Assembly: GCF_028010285.1 (NCBI RefSeq)
Contig: NZ_CP116304.1
Location: 2,062,501-2,126,500, forward strand
DNA length: 64,000 nt
Direction: 5' to 3'
Origin: Pseudomonas sp. Q1-7
GTDB lineage: Bacteria > Pseudomonadota > Gammaproteobacteria > Pseudomonadales > Pseudomonadaceae
Shown here: positions 9,209 to 17,535 of the stretch, piece by piece
Layout: each line of letters starts with the position of its first letter
Numbering within the stretch: position 1 is the first letter of the stretch
The notes under the pieces: generated by a model
Told to the model about the DNA's origin: nothing
The model's input: only the letters and a program-made list of their open reading frames with translations
Database searches by the model: none
Position numbers and translations under genes: made by a program

Positions 9209-9703
9209 ATGACACTGCTGCACGACATCATCCGGATCACCCTCATCGGCGTCGGCGCCACCGCCGTGATGGATCTCTGGCTCAACCTGCTCAGGCTGCT
9301 CGGGGCGCAGACCCTCAACTTCGCCTTGATCGGCCGCTGGGTCGGGCACTTGCCCCGAGGGCGCATCGCCCACGCCGCCATCGCCCAGGCCACCCCGGTT
9401 CCCGGTGAACGAGCGCTGGGCTGGATCACCCACTACGCCGTCGGCGTGCTCTTCGCCGCCCTGCTGGTCGTGCTTTTCGGGAGCGCCTGGATGGCCCGTC
9501 CGACGCTGCTGCCCGCCCTCCTGGTGGGGGTGGCGACGGTCGCCGCGCCGCTGCTGGTGATGCAACCGGCCATGGGCGCGGGGTTCTTCGCCTCGAAGAC
9601 GCCGTCTCCCCTGAAGAGCTGCCTGCGCAGCCTGCTCAACCACAGCGTCTTCGGCCTCGGCCTGTTCCTCGCCGCCGTGCTGGTCGACTGGAGCCTGCGC
9701 TGA
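9209..9703 (+). CDS. DUF2938 membrane protein
   Basis: A 164-residue protein with four predicted membrane segments and the features of the DUF2938 family: GVGATAVMDLWLNLLRLLG near the start, GERALGWITHYAVG in the middle, and a conserved FFASKTPSP loop. Function is unknown. TGGAGG precedes the ATG at 9209; the frame extends further upstream through the promoter, so the earlier ATG at 9143 cannot be used. It is the first gene of a MerR-controlled operon with a flavodoxin-like protein and a DUF2798 protein. Confidence 0.82.
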   Translation: MTLLHDIIRITLIGVGATAVMDLWLNLLRLLGAQTLNFALIGRWVGHLPRGRIAHAAIAQATPVPGERALGWITHYAVGVLFAALLVVLFGSAWMARPTLLPALLVGVATVAAPLLVMQPAMGAGFFASKTPSPLKSCLRSLLNHSVFGLGLFLAAVLVDWSLR

Positions 9704-9750
9704 TCCCGCGTTGTTGCGAACCCATCTTCCCAACCCATGGAGCCCGCACC

Positions 9751-10320
9751 ATGAAAAAACTCGCCGTCATCTACCACAGCGCCCACGGACACACCGAACA
9801 CATCGCCCGCCAGGTCTGCGAGGGCGCCCAGGCCGTCGCCAGTACCGAAGTCCACCTCCTCAGGGCCGAGGACCTGGAGAAGGCGCCGGACGTACTGCTC
9901 GGCTACCACGGTTATATCCTCGGCTCGCCGACCTATTTCGGCGGCGTCTCCGGCGTCTTCAAGCGCTTCATGGATGCCACGGGGCCGCTGTGGCGCACGC
10001 AGCAGCTCAAGGGCAAGCTGGCGGCCGGTTTCACCGTGTCGTCACTGCCGGCGGGAGACAAGCAGTCGACGCTCATGTCGCTCTTCGTCTACTGCATGCA
10101 GCACGGAATGCTCTGGGTGGGAAACCCTATCCTGCCCGAGCAGCACCGCGGTGTGCCTTACGACGAGGCCGCCAACCGCCTGGGGTCCTGGTCGGGCTTG
10201 GTGGCCCAGTCCAGCCACACCGCTCCAGCGGACACCTTCGCCCCGGGCGATATCAAGACCGCGCGGCTGTTCGGCCAGCACTTCAGCGAAACCCTGCACC
10301 GGCTCGCCGGCGCAGCCTGA
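9751..10320 (+). CDS. Flavodoxin-fold NAD(P)H oxidoreductase (WrbA-like)
   Basis: A 189-residue flavodoxin-fold protein. The phosphate-binding loop is YHSAHGHTEHIA at residues 8-19, followed by the family loops GSPTYFGGVSG and FTVSSLPAGDKQSTL. It resembles the WrbA/flavodoxin_2-type quinone reductases, which bind FMN and use NAD(P)H to reduce quinones by two electrons. It lies 47 bp after the DUF2938 gene and 16 bp before a DUF2798 gene, so it should share the MerR-type promoter. A role in quinone or electrophile stress is plausible but is inference. Confidence 0.82.
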   Translation: MKKLAVIYHSAHGHTEHIARQVCEGAQAVASTEVHLLRAEDLEKAPDVLLGYHGYILGSPTYFGGVSGVFKRFMDATGPLWRTQQLKGKLAAGFTVSSLPAGDKQSTLMSLFVYCMQHGMLWVGNPILPEQHRGVPYDEAANRLGSWSGLVAQSSHTAPADTFAPGDIKTARLFGQHFSETLHRLAGAA

Positions 10321-10336
10321 GCGGCGAGGTGCGGCC

Positions 10337-10564
10337 ATGATTCCCGAACGCTACGGCCCGCCGTTGTTCAGCCTGATCCTCTCCGGGCTCATGTCCCTGC
10401 TGGTGTCCGGTATTTCCACCGTCCGCGCCACGGGGCTGGTGCCGGACTTTGCCGGTCTCTGGTTCGGCGCCTGGCTTACCGCCTGGCTCTTCGCCTTTCC
10501 GGCGGTGCTGCTGGTCACGCCCATCGCGCGGCGGCTGGTCGGCTGGCTGGTGCGCAAGGCCTGA
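10337..10564 (+). CDS. DUF2798 small membrane protein
   Basis: A 75-residue protein with two hydrophobic helices (about residues 9-32 and 42-63) separated by a short polar loop, as in the DUF2798 family. The start at 10337 has GGCGAGGTG before it; the longer frame upstream overlaps the flavodoxin gene and is not used. It is probably the last gene of the MerR-controlled operon, since a strong hairpin follows. Function unknown. Confidence 0.75.
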   Translation: MIPERYGPPLFSLILSGLMSLLVSGISTVRATGLVPDFAGLWFGAWLTAWLFAFPAVLLVTPIARRLVGWLVRKA

Positions 10565-10601
10565 GGCAGGCCGGGGAATCGAATCGGGGGGGCGGAAACG
10601 A

Positions 10602-10626
10602 CGACGGGAGCCAAGGGCTCCCGTCG
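10602..10626. terminator. Shared terminator between convergent genes
   Basis: CGACGGGAGCC-AAG-GGCTCCCGTCG is a perfect 11-bp stem with a 3-base loop, sitting 37 bp after the DUF2798 stop and 7 bp before the end of the facing allE gene. The flanks are only weakly T-rich. Confidence 0.65.
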
Positions 10627-10633
10627 AGGTGGA

Positions 10634-11470
10634 TCAGTGCGGCTGGTTTAGCGTCAGGCGCATGTGGCGGTTCACATCCTTGTACAGCAGGTAGCGGAAG
10701 CGACCGGGGCCACCGGAGTAGCATGCCTGCGGGCAGAACGCGCGCAGCCACATGAAGTCGCCGGCTTCCACTTCGACCCAGTCCTGGTTCAGGCGGTACA
10801 CCGCCTTGCCTTCCAGCACGTACAGGCCGTGTTCCATCACGTGGGTCTCGGCGAAGGGGATCACGCCGCCCGGCTCGAAGTTGACGATGTTGACGTGCAT
10901 GTCATGGCGCATGTCGCTCATGTCCACGAAGCGGGTGGTGCTCCAGCGGCCTTCGGTATCCGGCATCACCAGCGGCTCGATGTCCTGCTCGTTGGTGACG
11001 AAGGCTTCGGGCAGCGGTACGCCGTCGACTTTCTGGTAGTGCTTGCGAATCCAGTGGAAGCGCGCGTGCTGGCCGCTGGTGTTGCGGACCTTCCAGTCGG
11101 CGCCCGGCGGAATGAAGGCGTAGCCGCCCGGCTGCATGCTGTGTACCTGGCCCTGCAGGGTCAGGCTCAGCTCGCCTTCCACCACGAACAGCACCGCCTC
11201 GGCGTTGATGTCCTGTTCCGGCTTGTCGCTGCCGCCGTTCGGGGCCAGCTCGACGATGTACTGGGAGAAGGTCTCGGCGAAGCCGGACAGCGGGCGGGCG
11301 ATGACCCACATGCGCATGTTGTCCCAGAAGGGCAGGTGGCTGGTGACGATGTCACGCATCACGCCCTTGGGGATCACGGCATAGGCTTCGGTGAACATCG
11401 CGCGGTCGGTGAGCAGCTCGGTCTGGGCCGGGTGCCCGCCGTGCGGCGCGTAGTAGCTGGATTTGGACAT
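10634..11470 (-). CDS. allE: (S)-ureidoglycine aminohydrolase AllE
   Basis: A 278-residue bicupin. Features of the AllE/YlbA family are clear: SYYAPHGGHPAQTELLTDRA at the start, VLFVVEGELSLTLQG in the first cupin, and HVMEHGLYVLEGKAVYRL with the metal-binding residues in the second, ending in a DFMWLRAFCPQACYSGGPG segment. AllE releases ammonia from (S)-ureidoglycine to give (S)-ureidoglycolate in purine (allantoin) degradation, a Mn-dependent cytosolic step. A LysR gene lies directly upstream on the same strand. Other allantoin genes are not in the window. Confidence 0.88.
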   Translation of the reverse strand: MSKSSYYAPHGGHPAQTELLTDRAMFTEAYAVIPKGVMRDIVTSHLPFWDNMRMWVIARPLSGFAETFSQYIVELAPNGGSDKPEQDINAEAVLFVVEGELSLTLQGQVHSMQPGGYAFIPPGADWKVRNTSGQHARFHWIRKHYQKVDGVPLPEAFVTNEQDIEPLVMPDTEGRWSTTRFVDMSDMRHDMHVNIVNFEPGGVIPFAETHVMEHGLYVLEGKAVYRLNQDWVEVEAGDFMWLRAFCPQACYSGGPGRFRYLLYKDVNRHMRLTLNQPH

Positions 11471-11649
11471 TGGGGCAGTTCCTCATTGTTGTTTTGCTGC
11501 CTGGCGCGCGAGGGGCGCCGGGGCGACAAAGCGGGCGGAGCGGTGCGCCGGGGGAGGCGCGAACCGTCGCTGACCGCCACGATAGCCAGCGGCGAATTCA
11601 TGCACAAATTAAATGTTGAAATCCGCCGTATTCGTTTTTCGAATGCCTG

Positions 11650-12534
11650 TCAGCCGCGCGTATCCTGGGCCAGCACCTGCGACAGCACCTGGGCGAGCGC
11701 CTTGACCATCGGGTCCGCCACCGGTCGATGCAACAGCGCCACCTCGAACACATCCACCGGCGGCAGCCCAGAATTCTTCGGCACCACGCTATGGCCGGCG
11801 GTCACCGCGCGCAGGGGCAGCAGGCCGATGCCCATGCCGTCGGCGATGGCCGACTGGATGCCGCTCAGGCTGGAGCTGGTGAAGCTGATGTGCCAACGCC
11901 GGCCCACCGACTCCAGGGCGCTGATCATCTCGTCGCGGTACACCCCGCGCGGCGGGAAGGTGACGATCGGCAGCGGGTCCAGCTCGATGCAGGGGTTGCG
12001 CGCGCTGTCCACCCAGCGCGTCTTCTCCGGCCAGCAGGCCACCGCCTCGCGGCTGTTCTGCCGCTGCTTGAGCAGCACCAGGTCGAGTTCGCCACGGTCG
12101 TAGCTGGCAGACAGGTCGCGGCTGAGCCCGCTGGTGACCTCCAGCTTCACCTGCGGGTAGCGCCGGTTGAAGGCGGCCAACTGCTCGGTGGTGCGCCCGC
12201 TGGCGAAGTCGTCCGGCACGCCGATGCGCACCGTCAGCGCCACCGTGGCGCCGGACAGCGCCTCGGCCATCTCGTCGTTCAGGGCCAGCAGGCGTCGGGC
12301 GTAGCCCAGTAGCGTCTCGCCGGCGTCGGTGGGCAGCACATCGCGGTTGCCGCGTTCCAGCAGGCGATGTCCGGCCATTTCCTCCAGGCGGCGGATCTTC
12401 TGGCTGATGGTGGACTGGGTGGAATGCAGGCGCGTCGCGGCTGTGGTGAAACTGCCGCAGTCGGCCACCGTGACGATGGCCCTGAGCAGGTCGAGGTCGA
12501 ACAGACGGCTATTCGATTTGTCACTTTCGCTCAT
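11650..12534 (-). CDS. LysR-family regulator upstream of allE
   Basis: A 294-residue LysR-type protein with the helix-turn-helix at about residues 12-70 (LDLLRAIVTVADCGSFTTAA and STISQKIRRLEE) and a substrate-binding domain from about 95 on (VRIGVPDDFASGRT). The start is placed at 12534 because upstream codons run back through the divergent AraC gene. It is on the same strand as allE, 179 bp before it, and divergent from the AraC gene at 12661. It may control either; nothing in the sequence identifies the ligand. Confidence 0.85.
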   Translation of the reverse strand: MSESDKSNSRLFDLDLLRAIVTVADCGSFTTAATRLHSTQSTISQKIRRLEEMAGHRLLERGNRDVLPTDAGETLLGYARRLLALNDEMAEALSGATVALTVRIGVPDDFASGRTTEQLAAFNRRYPQVKLEVTSGLSRDLSASYDRGELDLVLLKQRQNSREAVACWPEKTRWVDSARNPCIELDPLPIVTFPPRGVYRDEMISALESVGRRWHISFTSSSLSGIQSAIADGMGIGLLPLRAVTAGHSVVPKNSGLPPVDVFEVALLHRPVADPMVKALAQVLSQVLAQDTRG

Positions 12535-12660
12535 GGCGGTATCTATTTTATGAATGGGTGTTCCGCTTTTAGCAGGTTGCCCGCGCCCCGGCAACGCCCG
12601 TGGAGCGAGGGACGCCGGTGCTATGATTGCGCTTCTTCCTGCTCGGCAATTGGGTGTCCT

Positions 12661-13512
12661 ATGGACCGCCTGTCCACCTTGCTTTCGCAGTTCGGCGTGC
12701 GAGCCAGGCTGTTCCACAGCGGCAAGCTGTGCGGCACCGCCATCTACGATGGTGCCGACCAGCGCGGCCACATCCACCTGCTGCAGGCGGGTCACCTCAC
12801 CCTGCGGGGGCCGCGTGGCGCCGACCTGTCGCTCACCCGGCCCAGCCTGATCTTCCTGCCCCGCCCCCGCCACCACCAACTCATCCCCGTCGAACCCGAG
12901 GGCGCCCGGTTGCTGTGCGCTTCCATGGCCTTCGACGGCGGCGCCGGCAACCCGCTTTCGGCGTCGCTGCCCGACCTGCTGGTGCTGCCCCTGGATGAGC
13001 TGCCGCTGCTGGCCGACACCCTGAACTGGCTGTTCCGCGAGGCGGCCGACGGGCATTGCGGCAGGGAGGCGGTGCTTGACCGCCTGTTCGAGCTGCTGGT
13101 GATCCTGCTGCTGCGCCACCTGCTGGACCACCAGGCGCTGGACACCGGAATGATGGCTGGGCTGGCTGACCCGAGGCTGTCCCGCTCCCTGGTGCGGATG
13201 CACGAGACGCCCCGGCATCCCTGGTCGGTGGCGGAGCTGGCGGCCGAGTCCAACATGTCGCGCACCGCTTATGCCGGGCATTTCCGCACGGTGGTCGGCC
13301 AGACCCCGGCGGACTACCTGCTCAGCTGGCGCATCAGCCTGGCGCAGAAGCGCCTGCGGGAGGGACGACCGATTGCGCTGATCGCCGACGAAGTGGGCTA
13401 TGAAAGCCCGTCGGCGCTGGCCCGGGCCTTCCGCCGCAAGACCGGTTGCAGCCCACGCGACTGGCTGAGGACGCTGGTGGATGCCGAACCGCTGATGGAC
13501 GAAGGGGCCTGA
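12661..13512 (+). CDS. AraC-family regulator with RclR-like cupin and two cysteines
   Basis: A 283-residue regulator: an AraC-type cupin domain (cupin_6, about 1-150) and a C-terminal pair of helix-turn-helix motifs (about 180-275, SVAELAAESNMSRTAYAGHF and IADEVGYESPSALARAFRRK). The MDRLSTLL start, Cys24 and Cys86 resemble E. coli RclR, in which two cysteines at similar places sense reactive chlorine. The gene converges on a DUF417 membrane gene; RclR regulates rclC, which is also DUF417. This supports a redox-sensing role, but the Cys alignment is by eye. Confidence 0.82.
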   Translation: MDRLSTLLSQFGVRARLFHSGKLCGTAIYDGADQRGHIHLLQAGHLTLRGPRGADLSLTRPSLIFLPRPRHHQLIPVEPEGARLLCASMAFDGGAGNPLSASLPDLLVLPLDELPLLADTLNWLFREAADGHCGREAVLDRLFELLVILLLRHLLDHQALDTGMMAGLADPRLSRSLVRMHETPRHPWSVAELAAESNMSRTAYAGHFRTVVGQTPADYLLSWRISLAQKRLREGRPIALIADEVGYESPSALARAFRRKTGCSPRDWLRTLVDAEPLMDEGA

Positions 13513-13537
13513 ACGCGGCGGTGCGTGCAGGCCCCTT
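13502..13537 (+). terminator. Terminator overlapping the AraC gene stop
   Basis: AAGGGGCCTG (13502-13511) pairs perfectly with CAGGCCCCTT (13528-13537), giving a 10-bp stem around the stop codon, followed by TTGG. It probably ends transcription of both convergent genes. Confidence 0.6.
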
Positions 13538-13551
13538 TGGCGAGGGAGGGA

Positions 13552-14058
13552 TCAGCGGCTTTCCAGGCGGCTGAGGGAGTGACCGGCGACGAAGATGGAG
13601 GCGGCGAGCAGGCCCAGGTCCTTCAGCAGGAACTGGCCGGGCGCCACGCTGACGGCGGGGAAGCCGAGGCCGGGCTCGATCACGCCGGGGGTGGAGAACA
13701 TAAAGCTCAGCGTGGTGAAGAACAGCCCGGCGGACAACACGCCCCCTACCAGGGACAGCTTGGGCGACACCAGCCGGCCGGCGATCAGCAGGCCGATCGA
13801 CACCTCCAGCACGCCCAGCAGGCTGGAGAAGGTCTGCACGCTGAACAGCCCGTAGAGCCAGCCCAGCAGCGGGCTGTTGCTCACCAGCGGCACCAGCCCT
13901 TCGGCTTCGTACTGGGTGAACTTCATGCCGCCGAACCAGAAGTAGATGACGGCGAGGGCGAAATAGGCGCCGTAGATGCCCACGGCGGTGGTCAGGGTCC
14001 CGAGGGACGGCTTGGCGGGGGTGTTGCGGTCGAGGTTGCTGATAGTCGTGGTGCTCAT
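13552..14058 (-). CDS. DUF417 (YkgB/RclC-like) membrane protein
   Basis: A 168-residue inner-membrane protein with four predicted helices. The DUF417 features are GIYGAYFALAVIYFWFGGMK near the N-terminus, LVSNSPLLGWLYG, and the C-terminal FSTPGVIEPG and GQFLLKDLGLLAAS motifs. E. coli RclC (YkgB), a member of this family, belongs to the reactive-chlorine resistance operon. The ATG at 14058 is followed by a normal N-terminus; the frame upstream is spurious. It faces the RclR-like regulator, which supports a shared role in oxidant resistance. Confidence 0.82.
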   Translation of the reverse strand: MSTTTISNLDRNTPAKPSLGTLTTAVGIYGAYFALAVIYFWFGGMKFTQYEAEGLVPLVSNSPLLGWLYGLFSVQTFSSLLGVLEVSIGLLIAGRLVSPKLSLVGGVLSAGLFFTTLSFMFSTPGVIEPGLGFPAVSVAPGQFLLKDLGLLAASIFVAGHSLSRLESR

Positions 14059-14407
14059 TGTCGTGTTTCCTGTGTTCTGGCCAAGGGGCGTCCCGGCAAT
14101 GGGACTGTGGTCAAGCGGTGTGCGATTTGCGTGATGACGACCCGATCGTCGTTGCGTGCCCCTCACGCCAGGGGCCTTCAGTCCATCCGGCGCGTGTGGT
14201 CGATGAGTCATCTCCCGTTGGGCCGTCGCGTCATGCGTCGGGTTGGGGAGAGTCTCTCCGTCCGCGTTGTCTTCTTGGGTTCCGAACGTACGGAGTTCGG
14301 TGCAGATCGTTCAGACCACTCGGCAACCGGGCGTGGACCCTGGCGTGGAGCCGTGCCCTGATCTTCGCTTTCCCTGACGTCATCGGGCGTAGCGAGAGGG
14401 CCGGGCC
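14059..14407. other. Intergenic region between divergent DUF417 and hypothetical genes
   Basis: No convincing gene is seen. The region must hold the promoters of both flanking genes. CCGTCGCGTCATGCGTCGGG and nearby segments are GC-rich without clear -10 elements. A TGTCGTGTTTCCTGTG segment just before the DUF417 start may be its leader. Confidence 0.4.
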
Positions 14408-15139
14408 ATGGGCGGACGGACGAGCGAGTTGCTGCAAGGGGTGTTGGCCGCCCATGGCGGGCTAGCGCGCTGGAAGGGCTTCGAGCGGGTGGACGCGAGC
14501 ATCGTCACCGAAGGCTTGCTGTGGGGCATGAAGGGCCTGGTGCAGGACAGCGAGCCACGGCGGATGACCGTGTGGCTGCGGGAACAGCGGGCTTCGGTGA
14601 TGCCCTTCGGCGGCCCGGATCGGCGCACGGCCTGGACGCCCGGGCGGATTGCCATCGAAACCACCGATGGCCAGCTGGTGGCGGAGCGCACAGAGCCCAG
14701 GGCGTCCTTTAGCGGCCATGGCGAATCGACCCCCTGGGACCCGCTCCACCGCGCCTACTTCAACGGCTATGCGCTCTGGTCCTACCTCACCATGCCCTTT
14801 CTCTTCACCTTGCCCGGCGTGACCGCCGAGGAGATCGAACCCTGGGAGGAGGGCGGCCAGCGCTGGCGCCGCCTGCGGGTGCGCTTTCCGGACAGCGTCG
14901 CCACCCACTGCGCGCTGCAGGATTTCTATTTCGATGGGGACTGCCTGCTGCGTCGGCACGACTACCAGCTCGACGTGAGCGGCGGACTGCCCGCCGCCCA
15001 GTACCTGCACGACTACATCGAGGCCCAGGGACTGCGCATGCCCGGCAAGCGGCGCGCCTACCGCCGCGATGCGGACAATCGCGCGGTCGACGCGCAACTG
15101 CTGGTCGCCATCGATATCAGCGACCTGCACTACACCTGA
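14408..15139 (+). CDS. Conserved hypothetical protein
   Basis: A 243-residue soluble protein with no signal peptide or membrane helix. It reads as a mostly beta-stranded fold with recurrent Trp and Arg residues (RRMTVWLREQRASV, WTPGRIAIETTDG, FYFDGDCLLRRHDYQLDV), which suggests a LolA-like or lipid-binding half-barrel, but I do not recognise the family. It begins with ATG at 14408 after a GAGAGGGC segment. It is convergent with a small gene at 15158 and has no obvious partner. Confidence 0.65.
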   Translation: MGGRTSELLQGVLAAHGGLARWKGFERVDASIVTEGLLWGMKGLVQDSEPRRMTVWLREQRASVMPFGGPDRRTAWTPGRIAIETTDGQLVAERTEPRASFSGHGESTPWDPLHRAYFNGYALWSYLTMPFLFTLPGVTAEEIEPWEEGGQRWRRLRVRFPDSVATHCALQDFYFDGDCLLRRHDYQLDVSGGLPAAQYLHDYIEAQGLRMPGKRRAYRRDADNRAVDAQLLVAIDISDLHYT

Positions 15140-15157
15140 CGCGAGCGCCGGCCGGGA

Positions 15158-15391
15158 TCAGAGATCGGCGCTCTGCTCCCACGGGTCGCTGCTCTTGCCC
15201 CGTCGGCTGCCTTTCCTGCGGTCTTCCTCGAAGCGGATCGACTGCCGGCGCTCGCCGGCCTTGCGCCGATCGCCGCCGCCGCGGGTATCGATCTGGAACT
15301 TGGCCTTGCCCTGCGCGGACGGCTTGGCGCCCGGTCCATCGATGGGTTCGAGGCCGAGTTCGTCGAGGTTCAGTTTGTCGCTCGTGTTCAT
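15158..15391 (-). CDS. Small charged hypothetical protein
   Basis: A 77-residue, very polar protein starting MNTSDKLNLDELGLEPIDGP. It has a run of basic repeats in the centre (GGGDRRKAGERRQSIRFEED and RRKGSRRGK), resembling the RRxxGDRR-type tails of small cytoplasmic proteins often found in Pseudomonas. No domain or function is recognised. The start at 15391 is preferred over the ATG at 15412 because it follows a better spaced purine-rich stretch. Confidence 0.55.
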   Translation of the reverse strand: MNTSDKLNLDELGLEPIDGPGAKPSAQGKAKFQIDTRGGGDRRKAGERRQSIRFEEDRRKGSRRGKSSDPWEQSADL

Positions 15392-15493
15392 CGCGTGGCT
15401 CCGGTGGATCACAACCAGAGGGTAGATCGACGGCCGTCAGCCTACCCACGCAAAGGCATGAGCGGTCGATTGCTGCCATCGGCCGGAATCGGC

Positions 15494-17269
15494 CTAGGCC
15501 GTCCAGTCCACATTGTGTTCGTCGAGATAGGCATGCACCGCCGCGCCCAGCGTCGGGTGGAACACTTCGCTGCCGATCTGCTCCAACACCCCGAGGCGCT
15601 GCATCTTGTCCTTTACCGGGTCCTTCATCTCGGCGAAGCGCAGTTCGATGCCCTGCTTGCGCAGCCACCGCTCCAGCTCCACCAACATGTCCGCCGAAGT
15701 GACATCTACGCTGGTCACCGGTTCGGCGGCGACCACTACGCGGCGCACGGGCGTCGGGGACTCGGCGATGGCCTCCGCGATGCGGTTCTGGAACAGGTCG
15801 GCGTTGGCGAAGAACAGCGGCGCGTCCCAGCGGAACAGGACCAGGCCAGGCGGCCGCCGCGCATGGGGATAGCGCGTGATGTCGTGATAGCCGCGCACGC
15901 CGTCGACGCGGCCGAGAATGGCGTAATGCGGGCGCCAGCCGTCCCAGAGAAACTCGATCACCGCGATCAGCACCGCCAGGCCGATGCCCGGCACCGCACC
16001 GAGCACGACCACGCCCACCAGGCAGACGATGGACAGCCAGAACTCCCAGCGCTGAATCCGGTAGATGCGCCCCAGATCCTTGAACTCGAACAGCCCGATG
16101 GCCGAGGCGATCACCACCGCAGCCAGCGCGCTTTCCGGCAGGTGCTTGAGCAGGTTGGGGCCGAGCAGCAACAGCAGCGCCACGCCCACGGCGCCGAACA
16201 CCCCGGTCAACTGGCTCTTGGCGCCGGCCGCCTCGGCCACCGGTGTGCGCGAGGAACTGCTGCTGATCGGAATGCCCTGGAACAGGCCGGTGGCGAAGTT
16301 GGCCACGCCCAGTCCGACCATTTCCTGGTTCGGATCCACCCGGGTGCCGAGCTTGGCCGCATAGGTGCGGGAAAGCACGCTGGTGTCGGCGAACGACACC
16401 AGCGCCACGGCGAAGCCGCCAATCAGCACCTGGCTCAAGTCGCCCAGCTCGATCCGTGGCAGCACCAGGCTCGGCAACCCCTGTGGCAGCTCGCCCACCA
16501 CCTTCACCCCATGCCCGGCGTCCAGGCCGAACACCGCCACCACCAGGGTGGCCGCCACCACCGCGACGAGAATGCCCGGCACGCGCTCGAAGCGCTTGAG
16601 CAGAAGGATCGCCACCAGGCTGGCGCCACCCAGGGCAAAGGCATACCAACTGGCCTTGCCGTCGAACAGCGCTTCGATCAGCCGCAGCACATCGCGCAGA
16701 GGGCCACTGCTGTCGATGGAAATGCCGAACAGCTTGGGCGTCTGGCTGATCAGCACCGTCAACGCGATCCCGTTCATGTAGCCGTAGCGGATCGGCTTGG
16801 ACAGCAACTCGGTGATGAAACCGAGGCGCAGCAGGCCCGCGCCGATGCACACCAGCCCCGACACCAGGGCCATGGCGCTGGCCAGGACGATGGCCCGCTG
16901 CGGATCGCCAGCCGACAGCGGCAGCACCACCGCGAGAAGGATCGCCACCAGTGCCGAATCCGGCCCGAGTACCAGGAAACGGCTGGGGCCGAACAGCGCA
17001 TAGGCGAGCAACGGCACGACCGTGGCGTATAGGCCATAAATGCCCGGCACCCCCGATGCCTCGGCATAGGCGATGCCCACCGGCACCAGCATGGCGGTGA
17101 GTACCAGACCGGCGACCAGGTCCCTGGGCAGCCAGCTGGGCCGATAGTGCTTCAGGACTTGCAGGCCCGGCAGCCAGCGCAGCCAGCCGGCCGGTGCGGG
17201 AGTGGGGGCGCCTGGAGGTCGTTCCGAATGGCGGGGTTCGCTGGGCGGGCTGTCGTTCATGGGGCGCAT
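15494..17269 (-). CDS. SulP/SLC26 anion transporter with STAS domain
   Basis: A 591-residue SulP-family transporter. Residues ~35-430 form the membrane core, with the SulP signature GLYATVVPLLAYALFGPSRF and a second motif GIPISSSSSRTPVAEAAGAK. Residues ~455-575 form a C-terminal STAS domain (PPGLVLFRWDAPLFFANADL and VVVAAEPVTSVDVTSADML). Such proteins move sulfate, bicarbonate or other anions; substrate cannot be read from the sequence. AGGA lies five bases before the ATG at 17269; longer frames upstream run into the divergent gene's promoter. Confidence 0.88.
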   Translation of the reverse strand: MRPMNDSPPSEPRHSERPPGAPTPAPAGWLRWLPGLQVLKHYRPSWLPRDLVAGLVLTAMLVPVGIAYAEASGVPGIYGLYATVVPLLAYALFGPSRFLVLGPDSALVAILLAVVLPLSAGDPQRAIVLASAMALVSGLVCIGAGLLRLGFITELLSKPIRYGYMNGIALTVLISQTPKLFGISIDSSGPLRDVLRLIEALFDGKASWYAFALGGASLVAILLLKRFERVPGILVAVVAATLVVAVFGLDAGHGVKVVGELPQGLPSLVLPRIELGDLSQVLIGGFAVALVSFADTSVLSRTYAAKLGTRVDPNQEMVGLGVANFATGLFQGIPISSSSSRTPVAEAAGAKSQLTGVFGAVGVALLLLLGPNLLKHLPESALAAVVIASAIGLFEFKDLGRIYRIQRWEFWLSIVCLVGVVVLGAVPGIGLAVLIAVIEFLWDGWRPHYAILGRVDGVRGYHDITRYPHARRPPGLVLFRWDAPLFFANADLFQNRIAEAIAESPTPVRRVVVAAEPVTSVDVTSADMLVELERWLRKQGIELRFAEMKDPVKDKMQRLGVLEQIGSEVFHPTLGAAVHAYLDEHNVDWTA

Positions 17270-17535
17270 CGGGTCCTGTGGGCTGACGCTGAAACAAAAC
17301 CGTCGTGACTGGAAAGGTAGACCCGCGAGCCGCAGGGCGGTGCGCTTTTTCCGAGCGATGGGCCGTTGGCACGGGGCCGCGCGCCGGGTTGGATTCGCGG
17401 GTTCGGAGAACGCCCGTTCAGTGCCCTGCGCTGCAGCCTGACGCCGCGCCGGCCAGTGCCTAGACTGCTCAGACACACGCCGAGTCGGGCGTGTCGTCGT
17501 CACAACGACCGGATACCTTTCGGGAGGAGGCGGGC

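Noticed and set aside
10664-12103. A 479-codon plus-strand frame across allE and the LysR gene
   Set aside because: Runs antisense through two well recognised genes.
12535-13281. Upstream extension of the LysR gene to 543 codons
   Set aside because: The extra part is antisense to the AraC gene; the LysR family start is at 12534.
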